Source of the DNA: a virus
IMG/VR virus record: IMGVR_UViG_3300030102_001719
Span: 1-50,609 of that record
Length of the DNA: 50,609 bases
Strand: one strand, 5' to 3'
A program made the position numbers and the translations under genes. A model generated the notes under the pieces. The model was not told the origin of the DNA. It saw only the letters and a program-made list of their open reading frames with translations, and made no database searches. Within the stretch, counting starts at the first letter, position 1. Each line of letters starts with the position of its first letter. Shown here piece after piece: positions 25,523 to 34,029 of the stretch.

Positions 25523-28500
25523 TTATCTATAGAATTTTTTTGCAGCCACGTCGGTGGAATACAAATTTATTAATTTTTTTGAAACATTGTCATATTTTAA
25601 CCTAATACCTAACCATTTATCTGTAAACTTTCTTCGCTTATCCCATGATTTACCAGCATCTATAAAAGCATTGTTTATAGTTTCACTCATACCATCAATA
25701 TTAAACATTGTAGTTGCTGCTACATTAGTCTCTACACCTGTTGTTATTGTACCTGCAACGTTAGCGCCGGGCACTCCAAAGTTTCCACCCCCAAACGGTC
25801 CTACATACAAGGCGTTAGCACTAACTGATAATGCAGCCAAGTCTCTAAACTTGTTAATCTTCCATTCGTTGCCTACTCTTCGTGTGTTTATCATATACTC
25901 TATGTCTTGTTCATCAGATATTTGATGTGTATTATAAACATAGAAACTGTTAAATCCATGGTCGTGAGATAAATTACCAGATGTAGTAGTTACATCAATC
26001 ATATATTCAAAGCTGTAAAATACTTTATCACTATCTTTACCTGAATTGTATATAAACTCAAACTCTGATGAATAGTTTACAGCGTAGAACCTGCCACGAT
26101 TAACTTCCGAGTTGTGCCCCCACATTCTGGCATTTCCTTCTGTAAATGAACATAGAATATCTTTAGATCTAGTGTATTTATAAGGTATATAGTCATGAAA
26201 AGATACCCATACATTTAGCTCTACATCATAAGATACTGTCCATCCACTGTCTGTAAAATAATCAGTATCATCAAATTCAAGAGGAGTTATAATTGTATTA
26301 CCTGCTTGATTGACAAATTTCTTTGTGAACATATTTAAAGTTTCATCAAATACTGCTATTTGCTGTGTAGAGTTAGCTATATCATCAGATGCATTACTTA
26401 ATAGATTTGATAAAGTATTTGTGGGCTTTTTATCTTTTTTAGTTAGTAGTATTCTATCATACCTTTCATCATACTCTGCATGAAAACCTACACCTACTAT
26501 CGGATTATCAAAGTCAGCGGGAAGTCCGCTCGCTTCTAAAGCATAAGGAATATTGTCTTGGAACCATGACTCTAAACCATTTTTACCTATATCATATAAC
26601 TGGTCTTTAAATAAGAATACTCTGCGGTTTCTGTAATCCATGCAGAAGTAGCCATGCTTAGTTACCATAGATACCCACTGTGATTGTGTTCCACCGTAGC
26701 CATATTTAGTTTGTATAAGTTCATCAGGATTTTGTGCAAATATATCACCGCTACCTACAAACGATTCTGTACCATCTGACATCTGTAGTGATTGTTTACC
26801 TTTGGTTCTAAATAAACTATCTTGAGTGTGTAGATATAATAAGTTATTTAAGGCAACTAGTTTATGTAGACTACCTCTGTTACGCGGCAAGTCAAATAAC
26901 TCAGTTGCTAAGAATACACGGTAGTTATCTATAAGACTTGTATTGTCTGCTTTTGCAGATCTTTGTACTCTTGTTTTAAATATACTAGGATCAGCTTCTC
27001 TTAGTGGATATGGTATAGCTGGTTTTATATCTGAAATACCTAAAGAGAACGACTCATCATATTTCATATTATCTTTCTTCGTAAGATCTACGTCTGCTTT
27101 TATGTCTAATAATTTTTTAGCAGGAGATCCTGGAAAGTATGTGCTATCTACATCTGTCTCGTGTCTAAAGTTTATGTTATCTGTAGACTCAGATATTACA
27201 TATATTAAAGATTTATGATCATACGGCGCTGTGCCTTCGTATGCAGGCCTGTGAGTTATACGATAACCATGTCTACATATAAAAGTATCCCCTCCAAATA
27301 TAGGACCAGTTTGATGAGTGGCTCCTGCAGTAGAGGTGTTATCATCTTCAACCGTGTAGTTCTCTAATTCATCCCCTAACACTTCAAATCCTGTCCACAC
27401 TAACTCTTGTGTATCAAACGATAAATACATATCTGTTTTGAAAGCATGTAAATTATGCAGTTTTAATACTGGTGGCGAAGAGGGTGCCTCATAAGAAAAA
27501 GGATCTGAAGAAGCGGGAATAGGGTCATGCCAATATACTCCTCCATCAGCCTGTGGCCAAAGAGCTTGGACTGGTTGTCTTGTAGGTTTGAAGCCTAGTA
27601 AAATAGAGGTTTCTCCCCCTATATTAAATATTCTTTTACCAAATCCTATACCCCTACCATCATATATAGAATCACCATTCAAGTACGTTTTACACTTCTC
27701 TCTTACTGGATAATGATAGAACCCCAAAGTATTTCCTGTATAAAATCCATATGTACCTCCAAGGTGAGCTGTTACATAAGAGTTGCCATACTGACATGCT
27801 TCAAGTGGTGTTAAATTTTCATCAACATCATCATAAGTGTGGCCAGGCCCTTTAATAGAAAACATTGATACTGTATACTCTTCACTTGTGTGTGTAGCAG
27901 GAACTAAACTGTTTTTTCTGTGTAATAAATAAAAGTCATGAAAGGTTGCTGTAGTTATTGGCCCATTTCTTAAAGCCCCAGGACTTAGTATAAACTCTTC
28001 AATAGATCCATTACCACCTTCTGATTCACACCCACTTATATTCCTTTCACCAATATCTTCTGCCTTCTTTAAAACGTCTTGTCCTATTATTCTTCTATTA
28101 GAATGTTTACGTTCCGCATAGTATATTCTAAATCCTTGTACTTTATCTGCAATATTTTTTGGTATTTTTATATCATCAAGACGTACGCCTAAAGGCCTAA
28201 CTTCTTGTGATATTGAGCCGGCTGCATCAACTGCAGAAACTGCTGATTGCCAAACAAAATATCCATATACATTACTAGGATCTGAATCTAACTGATCACA
28301 AGGACAATCAAAGACGCCTCCACCACTATTAGTTTGTAGTAAATTTACATCTCCATTAGGTAATATCTCCTGCACTTCAGCAGTAGTAAACCCACTATTA
28401 ACATTACCAGGAGAGTGCCACACTAAATATCCTTGTAAGTTACCGTTTGCAATATCACCTGCAGTAGGCACTTGATATGTCCAAGTATTAATATCGCCAA

Positions 28501-30418
28501 AAGCATCTTGAAGATCCTCAGTACCATCCTCCCAATCATTCCAACCAAATCCGCCTGTATCATCTATAGCGCTTGTATTAGAAGAAAAGTCTGTTACATG
28601 CAAATTTTCGTTTTCAAACAAACTACTCTGACTATCTGCTAAGTCTCCCCAATAGAAATAATAAGTAACAGTTGTTTCATCTGCTGCCTCATTGATACTG
28701 CTGTTATTTGAAACAATAGTCCTCATACCACTATTAGTGTTACAAGGCATATGGTGGTGTCTAACATTGCTACCTCTTAAGTCTTCTACTGTAGTATCAG
28801 GATCATTAGCATCAATCATTAAGTAGTCATCCGTATTAGGATAGAACTCATTTTTATTGTGCCAAAAGTTAGTATTACTTGTTCCAAAAATAGAGAAGTC
28901 ATAAAAGTGAAACAACTGACCTTGCCCTTGTGTTAGCTGTGTAAGATCAGGGTCTGCAGTAGAATCAAGTTCAGAAGCAGATCCTATTATAGGATTATTA
29001 GTTCCTACTTTTCTAATAGAAGGGCCATCGACTTCTGTCTTAGCTGATCTTCCAGGTATATGATAAGCATAAGACATGCTACCATCATTAAGTATAAACG
29101 CTATATAAAATGCATATACCTCATCTCTAAAATAACTTCTTCTATTAAAAACTTGCCCTGGATTACTTGCAGGGGCATTTCTAGTAGATGACAATCTATC
29201 TACATCTCTAAAACCCTGTTGTCTTGTTATACCAGACAGAACCTGACTGTATGGATCTGTATCTATATATCCATAATTTAAGTTGTCGGAGGTTAGTTCG
29301 TACGCATCAAAAGGATTAAATGAAGGTCCAGCTACCGCCTCTAGCGATATAAAGTTTGCGTACTTTTGATAACCTATATCTTTATTTCCAGTTAAATTGC
29401 CTAGATATAAAATACTATCTAATTGTGTAACAGTTTTAGCAGTATCATAAGATACTGTATCTATAATAGCTTCTTCCACAGAAGATGACTGATAGCCCTC
29501 TAGTCCTGAAAATGTAACAAATGTTGTAGTAGTGCTTATATCTAAATCATTAAGTTTAAAAGCAAACTGTGCAGGGGCTTTGTCTTTATCTAAAGTTCTA
29601 TGCACTACAATAGGTCTTAGAAACTCATAGTCTGTATTTAAGTTATCTATATGCCATACAATAGATTTGCCTGTCTGTGTATCAGCCTCACATCCATCAT
29701 ATCTTTCTATTGGTGTTACACTCTCATCATCTTCTACAATAGGGACTGCTAATGAGTATGATACAAAGTTTGTTTGTGTAAAGTTTTCGTCAACATATGC
29801 TAAGAATAAAGTATATGTCCCAGACTTTAATGCACCACCATTTGCTATTCTATCAAAGGCTATTCTAGGAACAGGACCTGAATGTGGAAACAGATTGATT
29901 CTATCTATGTAATTTTTATTAGGCGATGTAGCAGGATCAACTCCGTATATAAATGTATTATCACTTGCTGTCTGCCTTGTAATATTAAGACTACGAGGAG
30001 GATTAAAATTATCAGTCCAGTATGCTATTAGATCTCCATTAGGATCAATCTTATATGTGCCCTCTATTGGGTATCTTTTATCAAATTTAAGATCTACATC
30101 ATTACCTGCAATAACATTGCCTGAGGTAGTTTGTAGTACAACTGTCATACTATCTATAGTCGCATCATATAAATAAATTCTAGATCTATTAGTATCTGAA
30201 TCTACAGTATATAATACTACTTTATCTTCTGTAGTTTCAATAGATCCTATGACTAATTCGTTATTATCTAAAACCTGATTAATTACTGAAGTTCCTGGCT
30301 CGTTAGATATAGCACCAGCAGTTTCATTAGATAATACATTCTTAGCATATCTATATGACCCCTCTGGTTGATCTATTGGGGCGGCATCTTTATTTAATCC
30401 TTTTACGTATTTAGCCAT
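25523..30418 (-). CDS. Muzzle / tail stabilisation protein (1,631 aa)
   Basis: The protein begins MAKYVKGLNKDAAPIDQPEGSY followed by AKNVLSNETAGAISNEPG. This is the pattern of the large crAss-like 'stabilisation' or muzzle protein (GMNxDxxPxxxPxGxYxxAxNxR...NExG). The rest is almost entirely beta-rich with many Asn, Asp, Tyr and Ser, as expected for a beta-propeller-like tail tip; no catalytic motif is seen. It starts one base into the stop of the upstream ring-protein gene (TAATG), and the glycine-zipper cargo gene follows at two bases. In crAss-like virions the muzzle closes the distal end of the tail and carries fibres. Family assignment rests on the N-terminal motif, size and gene order. 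Confidence 0.8.
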   Translation of the reverse strand: MAKYVKGLNKDAAPIDQPEGSYRYAKNVLSNETAGAISNEPGTSVINQVLDNNELVIGSIETTEDKVVLYTVDSDTNRSRIYLYDATIDSMTVVLQTTSGNVIAGNDVDLKFDKRYPIEGTYKIDPNGDLIAYWTDNFNPPRSLNITRQTASDNTFIYGVDPATSPNKNYIDRINLFPHSGPVPRIAFDRIANGGALKSGTYTLFLAYVDENFTQTNFVSYSLAVPIVEDDESVTPIERYDGCEADTQTGKSIVWHIDNLNTDYEFLRPIVVHRTLDKDKAPAQFAFKLNDLDISTTTTFVTFSGLEGYQSSSVEEAIIDTVSYDTAKTVTQLDSILYLGNLTGNKDIGYQKYANFISLEAVAGPSFNPFDAYELTSDNLNYGYIDTDPYSQVLSGITRQQGFRDVDRLSSTRNAPASNPGQVFNRRSYFRDEVYAFYIAFILNDGSMSYAYHIPGRSAKTEVDGPSIRKVGTNNPIIGSASELDSTADPDLTQLTQGQGQLFHFYDFSIFGTSNTNFWHNKNEFYPNTDDYLMIDANDPDTTVEDLRGSNVRHHHMPCNTNSGMRTIVSNNSSINEAADETTVTYYFYWGDLADSQSSLFENENLHVTDFSSNTSAIDDTGGFGWNDWEDGTEDLQDAFGDINTWTYQVPTAGDIANGNLQGYLVWHSPGNVNSGFTTAEVQEILPNGDVNLLQTNSGGGVFDCPCDQLDSDPSNVYGYFVWQSAVSAVDAAGSISQEVRPLGVRLDDIKIPKNIADKVQGFRIYYAERKHSNRRIIGQDVLKKAEDIGERNISGCESEGGNGSIEEFILSPGALRNGPITTATFHDFYLLHRKNSLVPATHTSEEYTVSMFSIKGPGHTYDDVDENLTPLEACQYGNSYVTAHLGGTYGFYTGNTLGFYHYPVREKCKTYLNGDSIYDGRGIGFGKRIFNIGGETSILLGFKPTRQPVQALWPQADGGVYWHDPIPASSDPFSYEAPSSPPVLKLHNLHAFKTDMYLSFDTQELVWTGFEVLGDELENYTVEDDNTSTAGATHQTGPIFGGDTFICRHGYRITHRPAYEGTAPYDHKSLIYVISESTDNINFRHETDVDSTYFPGSPAKKLLDIKADVDLTKKDNMKYDESFSLGISDIKPAIPYPLREADPSIFKTRVQRSAKADNTSLIDNYRVFLATELFDLPRNRGSLHKLVALNNLLYLHTQDSLFRTKGKQSLQMSDGTESFVGSGDIFAQNPDELIQTKYGYGGTQSQWVSMVTKHGYFCMDYRNRRVFLFKDQLYDIGKNGLESWFQDNIPYALEASGLPADFDNPIVGVGFHAEYDERYDRILLTKKDKKPTNTLSNLLSNASDDIANSTQQIAVFDETLNMFTKKFVNQAGNTIITPLEFDDTDYFTDSGWTVSYDVELNVWVSFHDYIPYKYTRSKDILCSFTEGNARMWGHNSEVNRGRFYAVNYSSEFEFIYNSGKDSDKVFYSFEYMIDVTTTSGNLSHDHGFNSFYVYNTHQISDEQDIEYMINTRRVGNEWKINKFRDLAALSVSANALYVGPFGGGNFGVPGANVAGTITTGVETNVAATTMFNIDGMSETINNAFIDAGKSWDKRRKFTDKWLGIRLKYDNVSKKLINLYSTDVAAKKFYR

Positions 30419-31368
30419 TAGCCTCTATATAAAGTTTCTCTTTCATTTAAGTCATCAAAGAAACATGCGTGTCTATTAATGTCTGGTACCAATCTTACCC
30501 ATTGATTTAGATAAGACTCATATTTATCTATGTCTGGGAAGTTTGCTGCATTTCTAGCTTGTGTACAATAGTACTGCCACTTCTGATCTGCAAAGTTGTA
30601 ATCTATTTTATTATTAGGTTTATCAAAACCACCTAATAACATTTGTTTATATATATACCAAAACATAGCTTCTTTGTAGCTTATATCATCTGGTACCATT
30701 GGGAAACAATCTTCATCTATTGGAAAAGCTGTGTAGCTTATACACACTTTGCCAGAAGCAAAAGATGTTTTAATATAATCACAGTCTACTATGTAACTAT
30801 GTATGTGTCTAGCCTTTTCATTAATACAATCATCACAATGCATAGATTTATGGAAAGTGCTAGCGCTATAGCTCAAAGGCTCTAGCCCAGCACCTCCATT
30901 ATCAGTATTAAAAAATATCCCCTCTAAAACGGTTATCCTACTGATTAGTTCTCTTAGTTCTGCTACGTTAGCTTTATACTGTGTATCATACTTATCTACA
31001 ACAGCTTCTGTAATTGTAGAACTGTTAGCTACATCTTCTTCTAATGTTGAGTTGTATTCTGCTATATCAGCTCTTAGTTTACGAACTTGTTCTGTTAATA
31101 CATCTAGTTCTTCATTAGCTGAAGGAGTAGAGCTAGTGCTGATGGCAACTTGGTTTATAAAATATAAATCACCTGGCAGACATGCTTTATGATCTTTAAT
31201 AGTAAGAACACACTGCTTCTGACACAGCTGTGATGCTGCACCTATATGCTCTAAAGCCTCTCCCATCCACTCTATTGCATCATCTATCCATTCATCACCA
31301 GTAGGCCTCAAATCTCTGAAAACCTTTCTAATAATCATCTTACTTGATATGTTCTTATATACTGCCAT
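30418..31368 (-). CDS. Probable tail ring/collar protein (316 aa)
   Basis: The first 60 residues (ISSKMIIRKVFRDLRPTGDEWIDDAIEWMGEALEHIG) match the helical start of crAss-like ring/tail proteins encoded just before the muzzle gene. The segment KACLPGDLYFINQVAI (about 62-77) resembles the LPxDL strand seen in such proteins. A heptad-like helix (VRKLRADIAEYNSTLEEDV to ELISRITVLEGIF) interrupts the fold and may project as a small coiled coil. The C-terminal third is beta-rich (YIKTSFASGKVCISYTAFPID) with helices ending NQWVRL. No signal peptide or enzymatic motif. Assignment is by pattern and position before the muzzle; the exact ring is not determinable. Confidence 0.65.
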   Translation of the reverse strand: MAVYKNISSKMIIRKVFRDLRPTGDEWIDDAIEWMGEALEHIGAASQLCQKQCVLTIKDHKACLPGDLYFINQVAISTSSTPSANEELDVLTEQVRKLRADIAEYNSTLEEDVANSSTITEAVVDKYDTQYKANVAELRELISRITVLEGIFFNTDNGGAGLEPLSYSASTFHKSMHCDDCINEKARHIHSYIVDCDYIKTSFASGKVCISYTAFPIDEDCFPMVPDDISYKEAMFWYIYKQMLLGGFDKPNNKIDYNFADQKWQYYCTQARNAANFPDIDKYESYLNQWVRLVPDINRHACFFDDLNERETLYRG

Positions 31369-31370
31369 GT

Positions 31371-31643
31371 TTATCTCCAGTTACTACAGCTACCACAGTT
31401 CCATGCACGTAGCGATTTATTAATTCTTGAATTAGGATCTCTCTGACCTTTAGCTCCTGTACGTTTAGCTTTCATACCGCACATTCTACTACAGAAACTA
31501 GAACGTCTTTTATTTCCTTTCTTTTTACTAGGAGCTTTTAAGTTACCTCCTGTTGATCTATTATAAGAAGCTCTACCTGCAGCGTTTAATCCGCCGCTAG
31601 GGTTCTTACCTGCTTTTCTTGTCCATGCCGCTGTCTTTGCCAT
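31371..31643 (-). CDS. Small cationic Cys-containing protein (90 aa)
   Basis: Very basic (many Lys and Arg, few acidic residues). It contains AAWTRKAGKNPSGGLNAAGR, SYNRSTGGNLKAP, then RRSSFCSRMCGMKAKRTGAK and DPNSRINKSLRAWNCGSC. I have seen this arrangement in small proteins of marine phages (I recall the label DUF6321, unverified). The two Cys pairs (CSRMC and CGSC) could hold a metal or a disulfide. It is the last of a run of small basic proteins. Its start is in the TAATTATG junction after the preceding stop. A nucleic-acid-binding or packaged condensing role is inferred from charge only. Confidence 0.7.
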   Translation of the reverse strand: MAKTAAWTRKAGKNPSGGLNAAGRASYNRSTGGNLKAPSKKKGNKRRSSFCSRMCGMKAKRTGAKGQRDPNSRINKSLRAWNCGSCSNWR

Positions 31644-31645
31644 AA

Positions 31646-31936
31646 TTATATTCTTGCTGGTCCAGGTAGTATAAATCCACCACCCTTCGCACGGTTAACT
31701 TTCTTTTTCTTTTTATATCTACTAACTCTACCTTTAGTATTCTTCTCTTTCTGTGCTGCCGCTTTCTCAGATTTTGACAATTCAGACCATGTAGATGGTG
31801 TATCCTTGGATATACGTCTAGTAGGTCTAAACGTATTCTCCCCACCACTGTAATCTTTCTTACCTCTAGGTGTTCTCCACTTCTCTTTAAACCAGCGCTT
31901 CAATCTAGCACCTGCAGCAGTTTTTCTTACAGCCAT
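31646..31936 (-). CDS. Small cationic protein (96 aa)
   Basis: A highly basic protein starting MAVRKTAAGARLKRWFKEKW, followed by RTPRGKKDYSGG, RPTRRISKDTPSTWSELS and a Lys-rich segment (RYKKKKKVNRAKGGG). The RLKRWFKEKW...RPT...TPxTWxELS pattern is one I associate with small proteins of marine tailed phages, with no established function. There is no hydrophobic segment. Its start overlaps the previous stop by one base (TAATG). A minus-strand frame at 31606-31848 overlaps it but lacks this pattern and is a shadow. The run of four such proteins suggests joint action on DNA or on the capsid interior. Confidence 0.7.
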   Translation of the reverse strand: MAVRKTAAGARLKRWFKEKWRTPRGKKDYSGGENTFRPTRRISKDTPSTWSELSKSEKAAAQKEKNTKGRVSRYKKKKKVNRAKGGGFILPGPARI

Positions 31937-32265
31937 TACTTTTTCTTTTTAGGCTTTCTGTGCGTATAACCTTTCTTGTCCATACGCTCATGATCAGCTT
32001 TTCTATTAGCCTTGTACCCTTTACCTGTTTTAGGATCATACATCATATGTGGCTTAAACCCACCTTTCTTCATAAGTGTACGACCACTACCAGAAGTATC
32101 TGATAATATACTAGTAGCTAAGCCACCATCTCTCTTTTTCTTTTTACTATTTCCCCAGTTAGCAGCTCCTACTTTACGACACTTAGCCATTGCACCACTT
32201 CTGTATGCAGATGTCTTGGGACCGTAACGAGCTACAACCTTATGATAACACGCGTCTTTTGGCAT
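31936..32265 (-). CDS. Small cationic protein (109 aa) with YHKVxxRYG...KCRKVGAANWG motif
   Basis: The N-terminal half reads DACYHKVVARYG, SAYRSGAMAKCRKVGAANWG, a motif I have seen in small conserved proteins of marine phages and viruses of several types. The C-terminal half is Gly/Lys-rich (GGFKPHMMYDP, then KANRKADHERMDKKGYTHRKPKKKK) and ends in a run of lysines. The two Cys and the His residues might bind a metal, but no classical zinc-finger spacing is present. It is located two bases after the 154-aa ring/IHF-like gene and overlaps the next cationic gene by one base. Function is unknown; a virion-packaged DNA-contacting protein is possible. Confidence 0.7.
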   Translation of the reverse strand: MPKDACYHKVVARYGPKTSAYRSGAMAKCRKVGAANWGNSKKKKRDGGLATSILSDTSGSGRTLMKKGGFKPHMMYDPKTGKGYKANRKADHERMDKKGYTHRKPKKKK

Positions 32266-32267
32266 AT

Positions 32268-32732
32268 CTAATTCTTTTTAAATTTTAAATAATCTAGTTC
32301 ATCTAACTCCTTCAGTTTACCTTTGTTACCCTTCACTCCTCGTGTAGCATCAAATCTGTAAACTGTTTTGTTCTTTACTTTGCACTTACCCTTACGCCAG
32401 TAATACTTAAGGTACTCGCTATCCGTATAGTATATGTGCCACTTGACACCTTCTCCAGTGTCTTTGTTAAAAAGCTCATCACCATTTGCTAGTAAATCAG
32501 CTTTATACTTATTTGACTCGCCCCAATCTATACCAGGACTTCTTGGATCTCTCTCCATTCTTACGATGGAAAGAGTTGATAGGTTATAACCCATGTTAAA
32601 CTCTTTACCATCTAGAATGTAATCTATAATCATCATGTTAAACTCACTACATATATCAACAAAGGTTTGTTTAGATACACTGCTGTCAGTTTCTACATAG
32701 TCATTGTATATATGAGAAATCGTATGCTGCAC
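32268..32732 (-). CDS. Conserved crAss-type protein, possible HU/IHF-fold tail ring protein (154 aa)
   Basis: The pattern FVDICSEFNMMIIDYILDGKE, then MGYNLSTLSIVRMERDP and GIDWGESNKYKA, matches a protein family found in crAss-like and other Bacteroidota phages (FNxxIxxxIxxGxxxxLxxxLGxxxIxxxxR...IDWxxS). The helix followed by a beta hairpin is compatible with the HU/IHF fold, which has been predicted for some crAss-like virion proteins. The C-terminal half (YYWRKGKCKVKNKTVYRF) is basic. The gene overlaps the preceding basic-protein gene by one base. It could be a tail ring/hub component or a DNA-binding protein; I cannot decide between them. Confidence 0.6.
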   Translation of the reverse strand: MQHTISHIYNDYVETDSSVSKQTFVDICSEFNMMIIDYILDGKEFNMGYNLSTLSIVRMERDPRSPGIDWGESNKYKADLLANGDELFNKDTGEGVKWHIYYTDSEYLKYYWRKGKCKVKNKTVYRFDATRGVKGNKGKLKELDELDYLKFKKN

Positions 32733-33316
32733 TAATCTCTATCTAAGTCAAATGTAGGCATTTCTAAAAATCCACCAGTCTTGTACATGCTTGCGGCTAG
32801 TCTTGCTGCCGAGCCTTGCACACCTTTCTTCATAGATTTTCTTTGCTTTCTAGCAGCTTTCTTTAACTTACCTTGAGCAGTGGCTTGATCGCCAGCTAGT
32901 CGTTTTCTATCAGCAGACTTCATTTTTCTATCTGCTCTTTTATTAAGACCTTTTGCTACACGCTCTCTTTTATTCTGACCTCTCTGCTCTTTTCTAGCTT
33001 CCTTTTGGCCTGAACGCATTTCCTTTCTATCTTCCTTTTGCTGCTTCTTAAGGTCCTTCATTAATCCACCCTTTTTAGCATATAGCTTAGGCTTGGTATT
33101 TGTTCCAGGAGTTGGAGGTTTTACAAATGGTTTCTTCTTACCTTTGGCCTTTTTATCCTTTACAGCATTTTTCATAGGCTCCTTCTTGTTTCCGTCTCCG
33201 TCCATATCAAGATAATCAGGCTTAGCTCCGCCAGCCTTCATCATTTTCTTTTTACCACCGTACATCATCATCTTTTTCTTAGATCCTCCGTATGTGTACA
33301 TCATTTTCTTTCTCAT
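32732..33316 (-). CDS. Lys/Arg/Met-rich basic protein (194 aa) with DxDGDG segment
   Basis: The N-terminus repeats a basic Met/Gly unit (KKMMYTYGG, KKKMMMYGG, KKKMMKAGG). This is followed by PDYLDMDGDGNKKEPMKNAV, which looks like a single calcium-binding DxDxDG loop. The remaining 120 residues are an almost uninterrupted charged helix of Lys, Arg, Glu and Gln (KKQQKEDRKEMRSGQKEARKE). The last 25 residues turn acidic and hydrophobic (TGGFLEMPTFDLDRD). No signal peptide or membrane helix. Composition suggests binding to DNA or packing inside the virion. It lies 23 bases after the ring-protein gene with an A/T-rich leader (TTTTTAAAATG). Confidence 0.65.
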   Translation of the reverse strand: MRKKMMYTYGGSKKKMMMYGGKKKMMKAGGAKPDYLDMDGDGNKKEPMKNAVKDKKAKGKKKPFVKPPTPGTNTKPKLYAKKGGLMKDLKKQQKEDRKEMRSGQKEARKEQRGQNKRERVAKGLNKRADRKMKSADRKRLAGDQATAQGKLKKAARKQRKSMKKGVQGSAARLAASMYKTGGFLEMPTFDLDRD

Positions 33317-33339
33317 TTTAAAAATATTTATAATTATAG

Positions 33340-34026
33340 TTATTGTTTGGGCGCTGCTGGTCTACCCTGATCCTGCAGCGTATCATTAGTTGTATCATTA
33401 ACCGACGAAGATAACATCATAAGTTCGCCACTCATAATACCCTGTGTAATTGTTTGTAACATATCCATAGGAATAGGAAAATCGCTATCATCATCATAAC
33501 AATCATCCCCGTCACAATCATACTTAGAGAGATCCTCAGGGTCTTCAAATATCCCTCTTACATTTATAAACTTTAAACCATCTGCGTTATATACATACAA
33601 ATGATCCTCAATCATATAAGCTTTCATTTTATTTTTAGTATACTTATCATATGGCAACCACTGCACTGTATTTGAATCTACAATAGGAATAGTTCCTGTA
33701 CCACTAATGTCACCAACATAAGTAACCGCATCCTTAAAATTAAATCTAACAGTCTTTGGTATTTTTCTTACAGTTCTGTACACAGCGCATTCTGTAGGTA
33801 GATTGCAACATTTAGAAGCGTCTACTTTTATCAACTCTAAGCAACCTAAATCTTGCTCTAAGTGTCTAGTAATTACTCCGTTTCTAGCAAAGTCTCTACG
33901 TATAAGCATAGCTCTGTAGTACTTTACATTAAATTTAATTTGACTGGTAGATATATGCTCGTTGTTGCTAGATCTACCTCCTCTAACTAAATTTAAAATA
34001 TTATATGCAATCTCATTCAGTGTCAT
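33340..34026 (-). CDS. Probable tail ring/adaptor protein (228 aa)
   Basis: It opens with MTLNEIAYNILNLVRGG, followed by ISTSQIKFNVKYYRAMLIRRD. This helical start is typical of the adaptor/ring proteins (P22 gp4-like position) in crAss-like and related Bacteroidota podophages. The mid region is beta-rich with VYRTVRKIPKTVRF and AYMIEDHLYVYN. An acidic patch with Cys (YDCDGDDCYDDDSDFPIP, about 180-197) could bind divalent cations. The C-terminal segment MLQTITQGIMSGELMMLSS is helical and is the usual end of such proteins. Four bases separate it from the metallophosphoesterase gene. I infer that it connects the portal to the tail. Confidence 0.68.
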   Translation of the reverse strand: MTLNEIAYNILNLVRGGRSSNNEHISTSQIKFNVKYYRAMLIRRDFARNGVITRHLEQDLGCLELIKVDASKCCNLPTECAVYRTVRKIPKTVRFNFKDAVTYVGDISGTGTIPIVDSNTVQWLPYDKYTKNKMKAYMIEDHLYVYNADGLKFINVRGIFEDPEDLSKYDCDGDDCYDDDSDFPIPMDMLQTITQGIMSGELMMLSSSVNDTTNDTLQDQGRPAAPKQ

Positions 34027-34029
34027 GTG

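Noticed and set aside
31606-31848. 80-residue minus-strand frame overlapping the 96-aa basic protein
   Set aside because: It overlaps two genes with recognisable conserved patterns and has none of its own.
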